Below are positions 9,936-17,714 of a stretch of 64,000 nucleotides of DNA, one piece after another. Source of the stretch: Deltaproteobacteria bacterium (GTDB taxonomy: Bacteria > Desulfobacterota > Binatia > Binatales > Binataceae); NCBI GenBank assembly GCA_021780755.1, contig JAJXYF010000011.1, forward strand, positions 1-64,000, written 5' to 3'. The notes under the pieces were generated by a model. The model ran no database searches. It was not told where the DNA came from and worked only from the letters and a program-made list of their open reading frames with translations. Position 1 is the first letter of the stretch, and the number at the start of each line of letters is the position of its first letter. A program made the position numbers and the translations under genes.

Positions 9936-10886
9936 TCAATTGGCAAGCGGGCGGTTGCCCGGCACCGGTAGCAAGGGCTCCGGCGGTTGTTCGGGCAGCG
10001 GCTGGCCGGGAGGAGCCTCACCGATGGGCGGCAGCGGAATCGGGCGAGCGACCGCGAAGCGCAAGGCTGCGGGAATCCATACGTAGCGCGTGGCGCTGGA
10101 GCGCGCGCCCGCGTCGCGGTAGTAGGCGACGACGGCGGTCAGATGGCCGGTGAGGTCGTGATCGAAACGGATCGCGGCGCGATAGGCGCTGGCCGGCGGC
10201 GCTCCGGACCCATCGTCGGTCGCGGTCGCGGGACGTTGACGCCCGGTCACCACCGAAAGCGCGGTCCCGGCTCGGGTGGGGGAGTTGGCGATCACCACGA
10301 AGCGGTTTTCGGTCCGGCGCGGCGGGGATGCACGATCATGCCCTGGACTCATCGCGAAGAGCTCGAAGCTGGCAGAGTTTTCGGCTCCGCGCATCTTCAC
10401 CGTCTCGGAGAGGCCGACGTGGTAGAGCGTGTCGGGAGTATCGTCTGCCGTCCTGAGGTCGAGGAACTGAATGACGCGGCGGGTGGAATTGAAGACGGCG
10501 AGCCGTTCACTGTAAAGGCCGTCGAACTCGGCGAGGCGCGAACTACACCTATAAGTGACCCACGCGCTGCCGCCGGCGACCGCCATAATGCGCATCGCGA
10601 CGCGCGAGCTACCGCGCGCGGCGGGGCCGAATCGATCGACGGTCGCGGCACATCCGGCGCGCAAATCGGCTGGGGAGTCGCGCAGCAGAATTTCTTCGAC
10701 CGCAAGGGGCATCGGACCGGCCTGATAGGGCGGCGAGAAGTAGGTCGCGAGTCTGCGGGCATCGGCCGGCGCGGGCGCGACGACCTGATTGGATTGCCCG
10801 AAGCTGGCGGTTGCGGCGGCCGATGCTGCGGCGGCGAAGGTCGCGAACAGTGCGATCGCGAGGCGGAGCAGGGACGTCGGCTTCAT
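9936..10886 (-). CDS. secreted hypothetical protein
   Basis: 316 aa from the internal ATG at 10886, which gives a clean Sec signal peptide (MKPTSLLRLAIALFATFAAAASAAA). The ORF-track extension is unlikely to be translated. The mature protein has a beta-rich composition with two regularly spaced cysteines (AGCAATVDRFG, YRCSSRLAEF) and a Pro-rich C-terminus (PIGEAPPGQPLPEQPPEPLL). I do not recognise a family. A periplasmic or outer-membrane-associated location is inferred. It directly precedes the methyltransferase gene and starts divergently from the ViaA-like gene, with repeat copy 3 in between. Confidence 0.65.
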   Translation of the reverse strand: MKPTSLLRLAIALFATFAAAASAAATASFGQSNQVVAPAPADARRLATYFSPPYQAGPMPLAVEEILLRDSPADLRAGCAATVDRFGPAARGSSRVAMRIMAVAGGSAWVTYRCSSRLAEFDGLYSERLAVFNSTRRVIQFLDLRTADDTPDTLYHVGLSETVKMRGAENSASFELFAMSPGHDRASPPRRTENRFVVIANSPTRAGTALSVVTGRQRPATATDDGSGAPPASAYRAAIRFDHDLTGHLTAVVAYYRDAGARSSATRYVWIPAALRFAVARPIPLPPIGEAPPGQPLPEQPPEPLLPVPGNRPLAN

Positions 10887-10946
10887 CGAGGGGCATAGCT
10901 TAGTCGTCGCGGCGGTCGAAGTCTCGCGGCAAGAGGGGGGCGAGGT

Positions 10947-11033
10947 GGTTGAGGAACGCAAAACTGATAGCCTTTCAGGAGACTGAAACCTTGTGGGGTT
11001 TCAGTGAAAATAATGGTTTTTGCATTCCTCAAC
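10947..11033. repeat. dispersed nested-palindrome repeat, copy 3
   Basis: The best-preserved copy. The outer arms GGTTGAGGAACGCAAAACT (left) and GGTTTTTGCATTCCTCAAC (right) are near-perfect reverse complements, and the inner stem is ACTGAAACC / GGTTTCAGT. It lies between two divergent genes (10886 minus and 11096 plus), so here it cannot be a simple transcription terminator for either neighbour. Confidence 0.8.
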
Positions 11034-11095
11034 AAAAATGACGCGCAGGGAGCGCGAGCGCGGATGATCGCGCGATCGAGCATCGCGAGCATCGA

Positions 11096-12736
11096 ATGGT
11101 GAAAAAAGCGGGCAAGCGCAAAACCGTCAAGCCGCGTCAGCCGCATATCCCGGTGGTGCCCGACAATGCGTCGTGGATCGAGAGCGACAGCTACGATCGG
11201 CGGGCATGGGCGGATCTCGGGCTGACGGCGCCGACGATCGGCGCGCTGGTGGAGTCTGGCGAGCGGCTGGTGCCGGACTTTGGCGCGCTGCTCCACGACC
11301 TTTTCCTCGGGCTGTTCAAATACAACCTGGTTTGGTTGAAGCCCGACGCGGTGCGGCGCAGCGCGGTGCTCAACCGCACGATCCTGGAGCGGCTGATTCC
11401 GTCGGCGGGCTTCGAGATGCTGAAAGCGCGGACGCTGCTCGAGGAGGACAAGGCGGTGATCGCGGCGCTGGTGCTGGGCGAGCAGGTGCTGGAGCTGGTG
11501 CGATCGGAAAAGCTCGTGAATCGGCGCGATATGCTCGATTTGTGGGACCTCAAACATCAGGAGGAGAGTCTTGCCGAGAGCGCGGCGGCGCTAAAGAATG
11601 CGGTCGAGTTGTCGGAACAGAATCAGCAGGAGGCGCAGGCGCAAGAAAAGACCGCGGGCGACGGTGCGCCGGAGAATGCGGAAAAAGACGATCTACAAAA
11701 GAACATCGACGAACTGAAGGAGGCGGCCGAGCGTGCGACGCGCGTGGCGGAGGCGCGGCTGAACCAGAAGGCGCGGATGTTCGAGGACTCGCTCCGGCAT
11801 AGCGACCAGAGCGAGCTCAAGCGGATGCAATTGCGCAGCGCACAACTGGCCGAGGAGATCGACCGCGTGGCGCAGGACAGCCATGACTTCAGCCTCGAGT
11901 TCGGGCAGGGCGGGCGGCGGTCGGCGGGCGAGCGGTTGGAACTGGGCCGGCGGCTGGCGCGTAATCGCAAGCTCGGGGAACTTGCGCGGCTGGTCGGGCG
12001 CTTCAAGCAGGACGCGCGGGCGCTGCGGCGCAAGACGCTCGACCGCGGAGTGGCGGAGGCCTACGACGTCGAGCGCGGGTCGGACCTCGGGCGGCTGATA
12101 CCGTCGGAGCTGGTCGCGCTGCATCATCCGCAACTGCGCGCGGATTTCCATCGGCGGCTGCTCGAAGGAGCGGTGCTTCAATACCGGCTGCGCGACGACG
12201 AGCAGAAGGGCAAGGGCCCGATGGTCGTGTGTGTCGACGTGAGCTCGTCTATGCAGGGGGACAAGGAGCTGTGGGCGAAGGCGGTCAGCCTGACGCTGAT
12301 GGATATCGCGCGGCGGCAGCGGCGGCTGTTTCGCGCGGTGCTGTTTTCGTCGGGGCCCGAGAGCATGCGGGTGATCGACCTGAATCGCGAGCGGCGTTAC
12401 CAGCCGGAACTGCCGAAGGTGATCGAACTGGCCGAGTACTTTCCCGGCGGCGGCACCGACTTTCAGGCGCCGATCGACGCGGCGATCGAATTGATCGAGG
12501 ACAAAAAGCTCAAGCGCGGCGATATCGTGGTAATCACGGACGGCGAATGCCAGGTGGCGCCGGAGTGGTTGGCGGAGTTGAAGCGGCGCAAGGACGAGAT
12601 GCAGTTTTCGATTTTCGCGGTGCTGGTCGATGTCGGTTCGAGCGACTTATCGACGCTGGCGCAATTCAGCGACCGGGTCAGTTCGGTGACGAAGCTGACG
12701 GTCGAGGGGACGCGCGAAATCTTCCTGAAGATTTGA
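11096..12736 (+). CDS. ViaA/CoxE-like VWA domain protein
   Basis: A 546-aa cytosolic protein with no signal peptide. The N-terminal helical region (1-180) is followed by a long Glu/Ala-rich coiled coil (about 165-260: ENAEKDDLQKNIDELKEAAE), a linker LGELARLVGRFKQDARALRR that resembles the same position in ViaA, and a C-terminal VWA domain with an intact MIDAS (CVDVSSSMQG; GGGTDFQ; ITDGECQ). E. coli ViaA works with the MoxR-type ATPase RavA. No ravA is adjacent here, and the only MoxR gene in the window is at 48.3-49.3 kb with its own VWA partners. Metal-cofactor insertion or a chaperone role is the family expectation, not shown by this sequence. Confidence 0.8.
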   Translation: MVKKAGKRKTVKPRQPHIPVVPDNASWIESDSYDRRAWADLGLTAPTIGALVESGERLVPDFGALLHDLFLGLFKYNLVWLKPDAVRRSAVLNRTILERLIPSAGFEMLKARTLLEEDKAVIAALVLGEQVLELVRSEKLVNRRDMLDLWDLKHQEESLAESAAALKNAVELSEQNQQEAQAQEKTAGDGAPENAEKDDLQKNIDELKEAAERATRVAEARLNQKARMFEDSLRHSDQSELKRMQLRSAQLAEEIDRVAQDSHDFSLEFGQGGRRSAGERLELGRRLARNRKLGELARLVGRFKQDARALRRKTLDRGVAEAYDVERGSDLGRLIPSELVALHHPQLRADFHRRLLEGAVLQYRLRDDEQKGKGPMVVCVDVSSSMQGDKELWAKAVSLTLMDIARRQRRLFRAVLFSSGPESMRVIDLNRERRYQPELPKVIELAEYFPGGGTDFQAPIDAAIELIEDKKLKRGDIVVITDGECQVAPEWLAELKRRKDEMQFSIFAVLVDVGSSDLSTLAQFSDRVSSVTKLTVEGTREIFLKI

Positions 12737-12749
12737 AGGACGTGCTCGA

Positions 12750-13220
12750 TCAGCGGCGGGAGCGGAAGAAATCGCGCAGCAGATCGGCACACGCGGATTC
12801 AAGCAGACCGGAGTACACCTCGATGCGATGGTTGAGGCGGCCGTCGCGTCCGATGTCGTACACCGAGCCCAGCGCGCCGGCCTTGTCGTCGCGCGCGCCG
12901 TAGTAAACGCGGGCGATGCGAGCGTTGACGATCGCGCCCACGCACATCACGCACGGCTCGAGCGTGACGTAGAGCGACGCGCCTTCGAATCGGTACGCGC
13001 CGAGGGCGGAGCCGGCGGCGCGCAGCGCTTCGACTTCGGCGTGCGCGGTGGGGTCGTGCGACGCGATCGGGCGGTTGTGGCCGAGGGCGACGACGGCACT
13101 ATCGACCGCCACGACGGCGCCGACCGGAACTTCGCCGGCTAGCGCTGCTTTGCGCGCTTCGGTGATCGCTCGCGACATCAGATCAACATCGGTTTGCGCC
13201 TTGTCGTTTTCGTTCGCCAC
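12750..13220 (-). CDS. tadA: tRNA-specific adenosine deaminase
   Basis: Deaminates A34 to inosine in the tRNA-Arg(ACG) anticodon. The 156-aa protein has both zinc and catalytic motifs: HAEVEAL (with the proton-shuttle Glu) near residue 60 and PCVMCVGAI near residue 91. The RVYYGARDDKAGALGS segment after the second motif is typical of TadA rather than of cytosine or guanine deaminases. It converges tightly with the ViaA-like gene (13-bp gap) and diverges from the rhodanese gene. Confidence 0.93.
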   Translation of the reverse strand: MANENDKAQTDVDLMSRAITEARKAALAGEVPVGAVVAVDSAVVALGHNRPIASHDPTAHAEVEALRAAGSALGAYRFEGASLYVTLEPCVMCVGAIVNARIARVYYGARDDKAGALGSVYDIGRDGRLNHRIEVYSGLLESACADLLRDFFRSRR

Positions 13221-13331
13221 CCTTTCGATGGTAGGTTCTTTACTGTAGGCGCGAAACCCGTCCGTTTCCGCTAACCTCCACGGTTACCGCGAAATAACTG
13301 CGAAAAAGGAGACCTCCGACAGGAATAAAAT

Positions 13332-13658
13332 ATGGCGGAAATCGGTGAAATCGAGCCGGTCGAGTTGAAGGCGCGCCGTGAACGCGGCGATAAATTCGTC
13401 GTGCTCGACGTGCGCGAACCCGAGGAGGTCGCGATCGCGCCGTTTCCCGACGCGACGCAGATTCCGATGGGCGATGTACCGTCGCGCCTGACCGAACTCG
13501 ACCCCGATGGCGAATGGGTGGTGGTATGCCATCATGGGGTGCGCAGCGCGCAGGTTGCGATGTACCTGGCGCGGATGGGTTTTGCGCGGGTGAGCAATCT
13601 GAGCGGCGGCATCGACGCGTGGTCGCTGACCGTCGATCCGGCGACGCCGCGCTACTAG
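13332..13658 (+). CDS. single-domain rhodanese-like protein
   Basis: A 108-aa protein made of one rhodanese domain. It has FVVLDVREPEEVAIAPFPDA near residue 22, IPMGDVPSRL, and the active-site loop VVVCHHGVRSAQVAMYL with the persulfide-forming cysteine near residue 67. It ends in LSGGIDAWSLTVDPATPRY, as in MoeB/ThiF-associated rhodaneses. It probably transfers sulfane sulfur to a thiol acceptor; the partner is unknown. AGGA lies upstream of the ATG. The Nit-family gene follows 68 bp later on the same strand. Confidence 0.9.
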   Translation: MAEIGEIEPVELKARRERGDKFVVLDVREPEEVAIAPFPDATQIPMGDVPSRLTELDPDGEWVVVCHHGVRSAQVAMYLARMGFARVSNLSGGIDAWSLTVDPATPRY

Positions 13659-13726
13659 TCGTTGCATATCATGAAGAGACCAAACTGTTCGGTAACGCGA
13701 TTCGGCCGGGCTAGAGGCGCTGAGCG

Positions 13727-14533
13727 ATGACCCATCTAGTGGCCGCAATCCAGATGGCGAGCGGGAGCGACAAGGCGGCCAATCTCGAAAAGGCGGAAAA
13801 CCTGATCCGCCTGGCGGGCGCGCGCGGAGCGCGGCTGGTCGCCCTGCCCGAGGTCTTCAACTGGCGCGGCAAGCGTAGCGACGAGGCCGCCGCCGCGGAG
13901 TCGCTCGAGGGCCCGACGCTCACCCTGATGGCGGGGCTCGCGCGCGAACTCGAAATCCATCTGGTGGCGGGATCGATCACGGAAGACGCCCCCGGCCATA
14001 CGAAACGCTACAACAGCTCGGTGCTGATTGGCCCCGATGGCGGTCGGCTTGCGGTTTACCGCAAAATTCATCTATTTGACGTTGACCTGCCGGGGCGCGT
14101 GACGATCAAGGAGTCGGACGCGAAGATGGCGGGAGTGGAAGTCGTGTCGGCGCAAACCGCGCTGGCGACGATCGGTCTCAGCGTGTGCTACGACCTGCGC
14201 TTTCCCGAGCTTTACCGCCGCCTCGCATTTGCCGGCGCGCGCATTATCACGATACCGAGCGCGTTTACCTTTCCGACCGGCGAGGCCCATTGGGATGTGC
14301 TGATTCGGGCGCGCGCGATCGAGAACCAATGCTACGTGATTGCGCCGGCGCAGTTCGGGCCGAACGTACATGGGTTCAGCGATTATGGTAATTCGATGAT
14401 CGTCGATCCGTGGGGGCGGGTGATCGCACGGGCGACCGACATGGAGGGCGTGGTGATCGCGCCGATCGATTTGGAATACCTGGAACGGGTGCGTCGCGAG
14501 CTACCGTCGCTCGCGCATGCGCGCCTGCGTTGA
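13727..14533 (+). CDS. Nit-family carbon-nitrogen hydrolase (amidase)
   Basis: A 268-aa nitrilase-superfamily enzyme. The catalytic triad is visible: Glu in VALPEVFNWRG near residue 42, Lys in YRKIHLFDVDL near residue 111, and Cys in IGLSVCYDLRFPELYRRL near residue 149. The DLRFPELYR context and overall length fit the Nit/NLP branch, whose members hydrolyse deaminated glutathione or omega-amides. The exact substrate cannot be read from sequence. It is preceded by a rhodanese gene and may form a small sulfur/thiol-repair operon with it (inference). Confidence 0.88.
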   Translation: MTHLVAAIQMASGSDKAANLEKAENLIRLAGARGARLVALPEVFNWRGKRSDEAAAAESLEGPTLTLMAGLARELEIHLVAGSITEDAPGHTKRYNSSVLIGPDGGRLAVYRKIHLFDVDLPGRVTIKESDAKMAGVEVVSAQTALATIGLSVCYDLRFPELYRRLAFAGARIITIPSAFTFPTGEAHWDVLIRARAIENQCYVIAPAQFGPNVHGFSDYGNSMIVDPWGRVIARATDMEGVVIAPIDLEYLERVRRELPSLAHARLR

Positions 14534-14746
14534 CAAAAATGGCTCGGTAAAAGCGAAGTTTGACGAGCTTTGCTTGACGCCCGCGAGTGGGCGGGTTAAG
14601 CAGGCTTTTCATCTTGGAAGGATTTGCCGCCGTCGAGCGCCTCAGGATTTGTCATCGTACTCGCGAGCCGGTCGGAATCGCCGATTGCATCGAGTGAACG
14701 AGGCGGGTACGCGGGACGCAAATCGCGGTGGACGAGGAACATATAA

Positions 14747-15919
14747 ATGGCTGATGGACCGCTGGCTGGCTTTCGCATTCTCGACCTGACGCAAGTCGTT
14801 TCGGGGCCGTTCTGCACGATGCAACTCGGCGATCTGGGCGCCGACGTGATCAAGATCGAGCCGCCCGAAGGCGACGCGACGAGAGTATTTGGCCGACCGG
14901 CCAAGGGTGGCGTGACCGCGAGCTTTCTCAACTTCAATCGCAACAAGCGCAGCGTGGTGGTTGATCTCAAAAAAGAGCACGGGCGCGACCTGGTGCGGCG
15001 GCTGGCGGTAAAGGCCGACGCCTTTATCGAAAATAACCGGCCCGGGGTGGCCGATCGCCTGGGTATCGGCTACGCGGACATCCGGCGGCTCAATCCGAAG
15101 ATTATTTACTGCTCGATTTGCGGCTTCGGGCCGAAGGGGCAGTACGCCAACGCGCCGGCGTACGATCCGGTGATCCAGGGCTTCTCGGGCATGGCGTTTC
15201 TGCAGGGCGGGCGCGAAGGCAAGCCGACCGCGGTGAAGATGGCGCTGGCCGACAAGATCAGCGGGATGACGGCGGCGCTGAGTATCGTGAGCGCGCTCCA
15301 TGCCGCGCGTAATCGCGGCGTCGGGCAGTACATCCGGGTGGCGATGACCGAAGCGATGATGGCGTTTACCGCCAATGACGCGACCTACCTCGGCTACACC
15401 TTTCAGCCCGACGCCGATTACAAGGACAAGGTGCCGAAGAGCGGCAGCCTGGATCCGTTCAAGACCAGCGATGGGTGGGTGACGATCGCGCCGTTTACCG
15501 ATGAGCAGTGGGAGCGGCTGTGCGCGGGTCTCGGCCATGCGGAATGGTGGCAAGTCGAGAGCCGCGCCGATCGCATGCGGGCAGCACTGAAGGGAATCGC
15601 GAAGCTGCTGCCGGAGCGCGAGACGGCGCATTGGTTGAAGGTGCTGGAGGAGGCCGACGTTCCGCATGGGCCGGTGCATAATTACGATACGCTGTTCGCG
15701 GAGCCTGAGGTGGTCGCCAACGAGAACTTCACCGTGTATGAGCATCCGCAGGGCGGGCAGGTGCGCACGGTAAATCCGGGGATGCGCTTCAGCGAGACGC
15801 CGGCGCGGATGTGGCGGACGCCGCCGCGTCTCGGGGAACATACCGAGGAGGTCTTGCGCGAGGCCGGCTTCGAGCGCGATCAGGTCGAGGAGTTGCGGGC
15901 GGAGAAGGTCATCAACTAG
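14747..15919 (+). CDS. CaiB/BaiF family III CoA transferase
   Basis: 390 aa. The N-terminus GFRILDLTQVVSGPFCTMQLGDLGADVIKIEPP is the hallmark of family III CoA transferases and racemases, and NRNKRSVVVDLKKEHG plus the C-terminal domain (DEQWERLCAGL ... RTPPRLGEHTEEVLREAGF) complete the fold. These enzymes swap CoA between carboxylic acids, or racemise 2-methylacyl-CoA, in catabolism. At the position of the nucleophilic Asp of formyl-CoA transferase (MQDA) this protein reads MTEA. GAGGA lies upstream of the ATG. It follows the Nit gene after a 213-bp gap in which I see only a weak GC hairpin. Confidence 0.9.
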   Translation: MADGPLAGFRILDLTQVVSGPFCTMQLGDLGADVIKIEPPEGDATRVFGRPAKGGVTASFLNFNRNKRSVVVDLKKEHGRDLVRRLAVKADAFIENNRPGVADRLGIGYADIRRLNPKIIYCSICGFGPKGQYANAPAYDPVIQGFSGMAFLQGGREGKPTAVKMALADKISGMTAALSIVSALHAARNRGVGQYIRVAMTEAMMAFTANDATYLGYTFQPDADYKDKVPKSGSLDPFKTSDGWVTIAPFTDEQWERLCAGLGHAEWWQVESRADRMRAALKGIAKLLPERETAHWLKVLEEADVPHGPVHNYDTLFAEPEVVANENFTVYEHPQGGQVRTVNPGMRFSETPARMWRTPPRLGEHTEEVLREAGFERDQVEELRAEKVIN

Positions 15920-15936
15920 CGCGGCGCGGGGGCGGA

Positions 15937-16512
15937 TTATTCCGGTTTCGATGATGGCGTCTGGCGCGTTGATGGCTGGGTGCCGCGGAGCCAGGGCGGC
16001 TTGAGTCGCGCGATCTTCCGATAGATCGGACAGCTTTCGTCATGCGCGCCGGGCAGGTAGCCGGTGCTGAGCAGGAACTCGCCGGTGATTTCGCCGCCGG
16101 TGAATGTGAACGTCCCCTTAAAGACCTTCACCCAGGAAGGTTTGTCGAGCGGATGATGCGCGGCGAGCCAGCCGGCGAACGATCCGTGGCTTTCGCGCAG
16201 TTCGATCAGGCGGCGCGCGTTGGCGATCGCGGCATCGACCTTAAGGCGATTGCGGACGATGCCGGGGTCGGCGAGCAGGCGAGTGCGATCGCGCGCGGCA
16301 TAGGCGGCGACCTTATCGACGTCGAAGTTGTCGAAGGCGGCGCGGAAGTTCTCGCGTTTGGTGAGAATCGTCAGCCACGAGAGTCCGGCCTGGTTAATCT
16401 CGAGCACCAGCCGTTCGAACAGGGCCGCCTCGTCATCGGTGGGGAAACCGTATTCGCGGTCGTGGTAGGGGCCGTGGAACGGATGGCCGGGAGCGATCGT
16501 GCAATAGCTCAT
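15937..16512 (-). CDS. tag: DNA-3-methyladenine glycosylase I
   Basis: Excises 3-methyladenine from alkylated DNA in base excision repair. At 191 aa it fits the family. The zinc-snap residues match E. coli Tag in order and spacing: Cys4, His17 (GPYHDREYG), then His157 and Cys161 (GAHDESCPIY). Glu38 is in the expected catalytic position before QAGLSWLTIL. The C-terminal Ser/Thr/Pro-rich tail (GTQPSTRQTPSSKPE) is extra. It is convergent with the CoA transferase gene, 17 bp away. Confidence 0.92.
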   Translation of the reverse strand: MSYCTIAPGHPFHGPYHDREYGFPTDDEAALFERLVLEINQAGLSWLTILTKRENFRAAFDNFDVDKVAAYAARDRTRLLADPGIVRNRLKVDAAIANARRLIELRESHGSFAGWLAAHHPLDKPSWVKVFKGTFTFTGGEITGEFLLSTGYLPGAHDESCPIYRKIARLKPPWLRGTQPSTRQTPSSKPE

Positions 16513-16598
16513 CGGTCAAGTGGAGGCGAGTTCGAATCTCCGATCATAGGCGATAGTTCACGAAAGATTCTAGCGGGGCGCGTGCGGTTTGGCGAGGG

Positions 16599-16653
16599 CT
16601 CAGAGGCCGGCACGGGCGGTCCTGACGAAGGGCCGCCCGTGCCGGCCTCTGAG
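16599..16653. terminator. perfect 21-bp hairpin downstream of the 26-aa peptide gene
   Basis: Arms 16599-16619 and 16633-16653 are exact reverse complements (CTCAGAGGCCGGCACGGGCGG), extendable by three more pairs including one G-T. It begins 19 bp beyond the minus-strand stop of the 26-aa ORF. Neither side has a T-tract, so intrinsic termination is uncertain. An mRNA 3'-end stabiliser or a repeat-like element are alternatives. Confidence 0.65.
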
Positions 16654-16671
16654 ATCTGATAGACGACCCAA

Positions 16672-16752
16672 CTAGAGCAGGTGGGCGACGATGTAAATAA
16701 TGACTAATACTGAAATAGGCACTCCCAATAACCATGCGATTCCATACTTCAT
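16672..16752 (-). CDS. 26-aa single-pass membrane peptide (not in ORF track)
   Basis: The minus strand reads MKYGIAWLLGVPISVLVI followed by IYIVAHLL and a stop. This is a short basic N-terminus and one hydrophobic helix with a GVP turn. AGGAGA lies 8 bp before the ATG, an excellent Shine-Dalgarno, and a perfect hairpin follows the stop. The layout of RBS, tiny ORF and hairpin in otherwise gene-free DNA supports a real small membrane protein of the kind found in many proteobacteria. The function is unknown; small regulators of larger membrane complexes are one possibility. Confidence 0.65.
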   Translation of the reverse strand: MKYGIAWLLGVPISVLVIIYIVAHLL

Positions 16753-17025
16753 ACTGACTATCTCCTGTAGGTAAAAGCCGCGATCCGTTCGGGCGGGACT
16801 TTATATCTGAAGTCCTATTGTCATTAGACTCCACTAGTAATGATTAGCAAGCGGCGGTGGATGCAATCGCTTGTAAAGAGAAGTTATTCGACGGGTCCGG
16901 TTCCGCAGGAGACGAAAGCCGAGACGCGGCCGTGGTTGCGGGACAGGCGTTTGCATAGCATGGATTATCGGAGGGGGCGGCCGAATTTTCCAGCGGGAAA
17001 GAAGTGAGCAAACGCAGTGTATTCA

Positions 17026-17532
17026 ATGGAACGCAGAAACGGGTGGCTATACGCACTTGAGGGAGCGGCGGCGGTTGCCGCGATGTTGATCGGGGGATGC
17101 AGCACGACGGCAGCGCCCGCGGCAGCGGTTGCAACGGCGCCGTCCGCATATTCGACGATGGAGCCGCCAGCACCGGTGCGAAGTCAACCGAAGCGAGCGC
17201 AAGGGCACGTGGTAACGGCCTCGCGCTACGCCGAACGGCTGGCCGGAAATTGCACGAGCAGCGGCCAGACCTACGACCCGCAGAGCCTGACGGCGGCGTC
17301 GCGCACGCTACCGATGGGTTCGACTGTGAAAGTGACGGACGTGCATAACGGGCGTTCGGTCAATGTGCGGATAAACGATCGCGGCCCGTACGTGCATGGG
17401 CGGAGTCTCGATCTGTCCGGCCGCGCCGCTAAGAAGATCGGTCTCGGCGACAAGGGCTTGGCAAAAGTGAAGGTCAGTCGGCCGGTGATGGCCACCGCCA
17501 CCACGACGGCCCCGTCGATACCGTGCGAATAG
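17026..17532 (+). CDS. RlpA-like double-psi beta-barrel lipoprotein, probably non-catalytic
   Basis: 168 aa from the ATG at 17026 (the ORF track uses a GTG 9 bp upstream). A lipoprotein signal ends GGCST. The DPBB domain has TYDPQSLTAASRTLPMGSTV, VTDVHNGRSVNVRINDRGPY and GRSLDLSGRAAKKIG, all diagnostic of RlpA. RlpA lytic transglycosylases carry GExxD and TAAHxTLP; here these read GQTYD and TAASRTLP, so the acidic residue and the histidine implicated in catalysis are both replaced. A structural or glycan-binding role is therefore likelier than cleavage. No SPOR domain is present. Confidence 0.85.
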   Translation: MERRNGWLYALEGAAAVAAMLIGGCSTTAAPAAAVATAPSAYSTMEPPAPVRSQPKRAQGHVVTASRYAERLAGNCTSSGQTYDPQSLTAASRTLPMGSTVKVTDVHNGRSVNVRINDRGPYVHGRSLDLSGRAAKKIGLGDKGLAKVKVSRPVMATATTTAPSIPCE

Positions 17533-17616
17533 TCACGACATTGGAATAGTCAGTCCGACCCGGCACGTGCGCGATGGTGACGCGGCTTGCGGGAATGCGA
17601 CGGCCCTCGTATGGTT

Positions 17617-17641
17617 GACGGCCTCGCGAGGTCGGATTTTT
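17617..17641 (+). terminator. putative Rho-independent terminator of the RlpA-like gene
   Basis: A short GC-rich stem (CGGCCT / AGGTCG, one G-T pair, CGCG loop) is followed by GATTTTTG on the plus strand, about 85 bp after the RlpA-like stop and before the MFS gene. Confidence 0.5.
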
Positions 17642-17714
17642 GCCGGAATTCGAGGTCGGCCGCGGATTATCGAGCGACCGCCGATAGGTATTCAGCTAGA
17701 CGCTCGCGCGGGAA

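Noticed and set aside
14642-15841. 399-aa minus-strand ORF
   Set aside because: Antisense to the CaiB-like CoA transferase; Arg/His-rich shadow.
16510-16560. tRNA T-loop-like string GAGTTCGAATCTCC
   Set aside because: No acceptor, D-arm or anticodon stem can be built around it; the stem is only about 3 bp.
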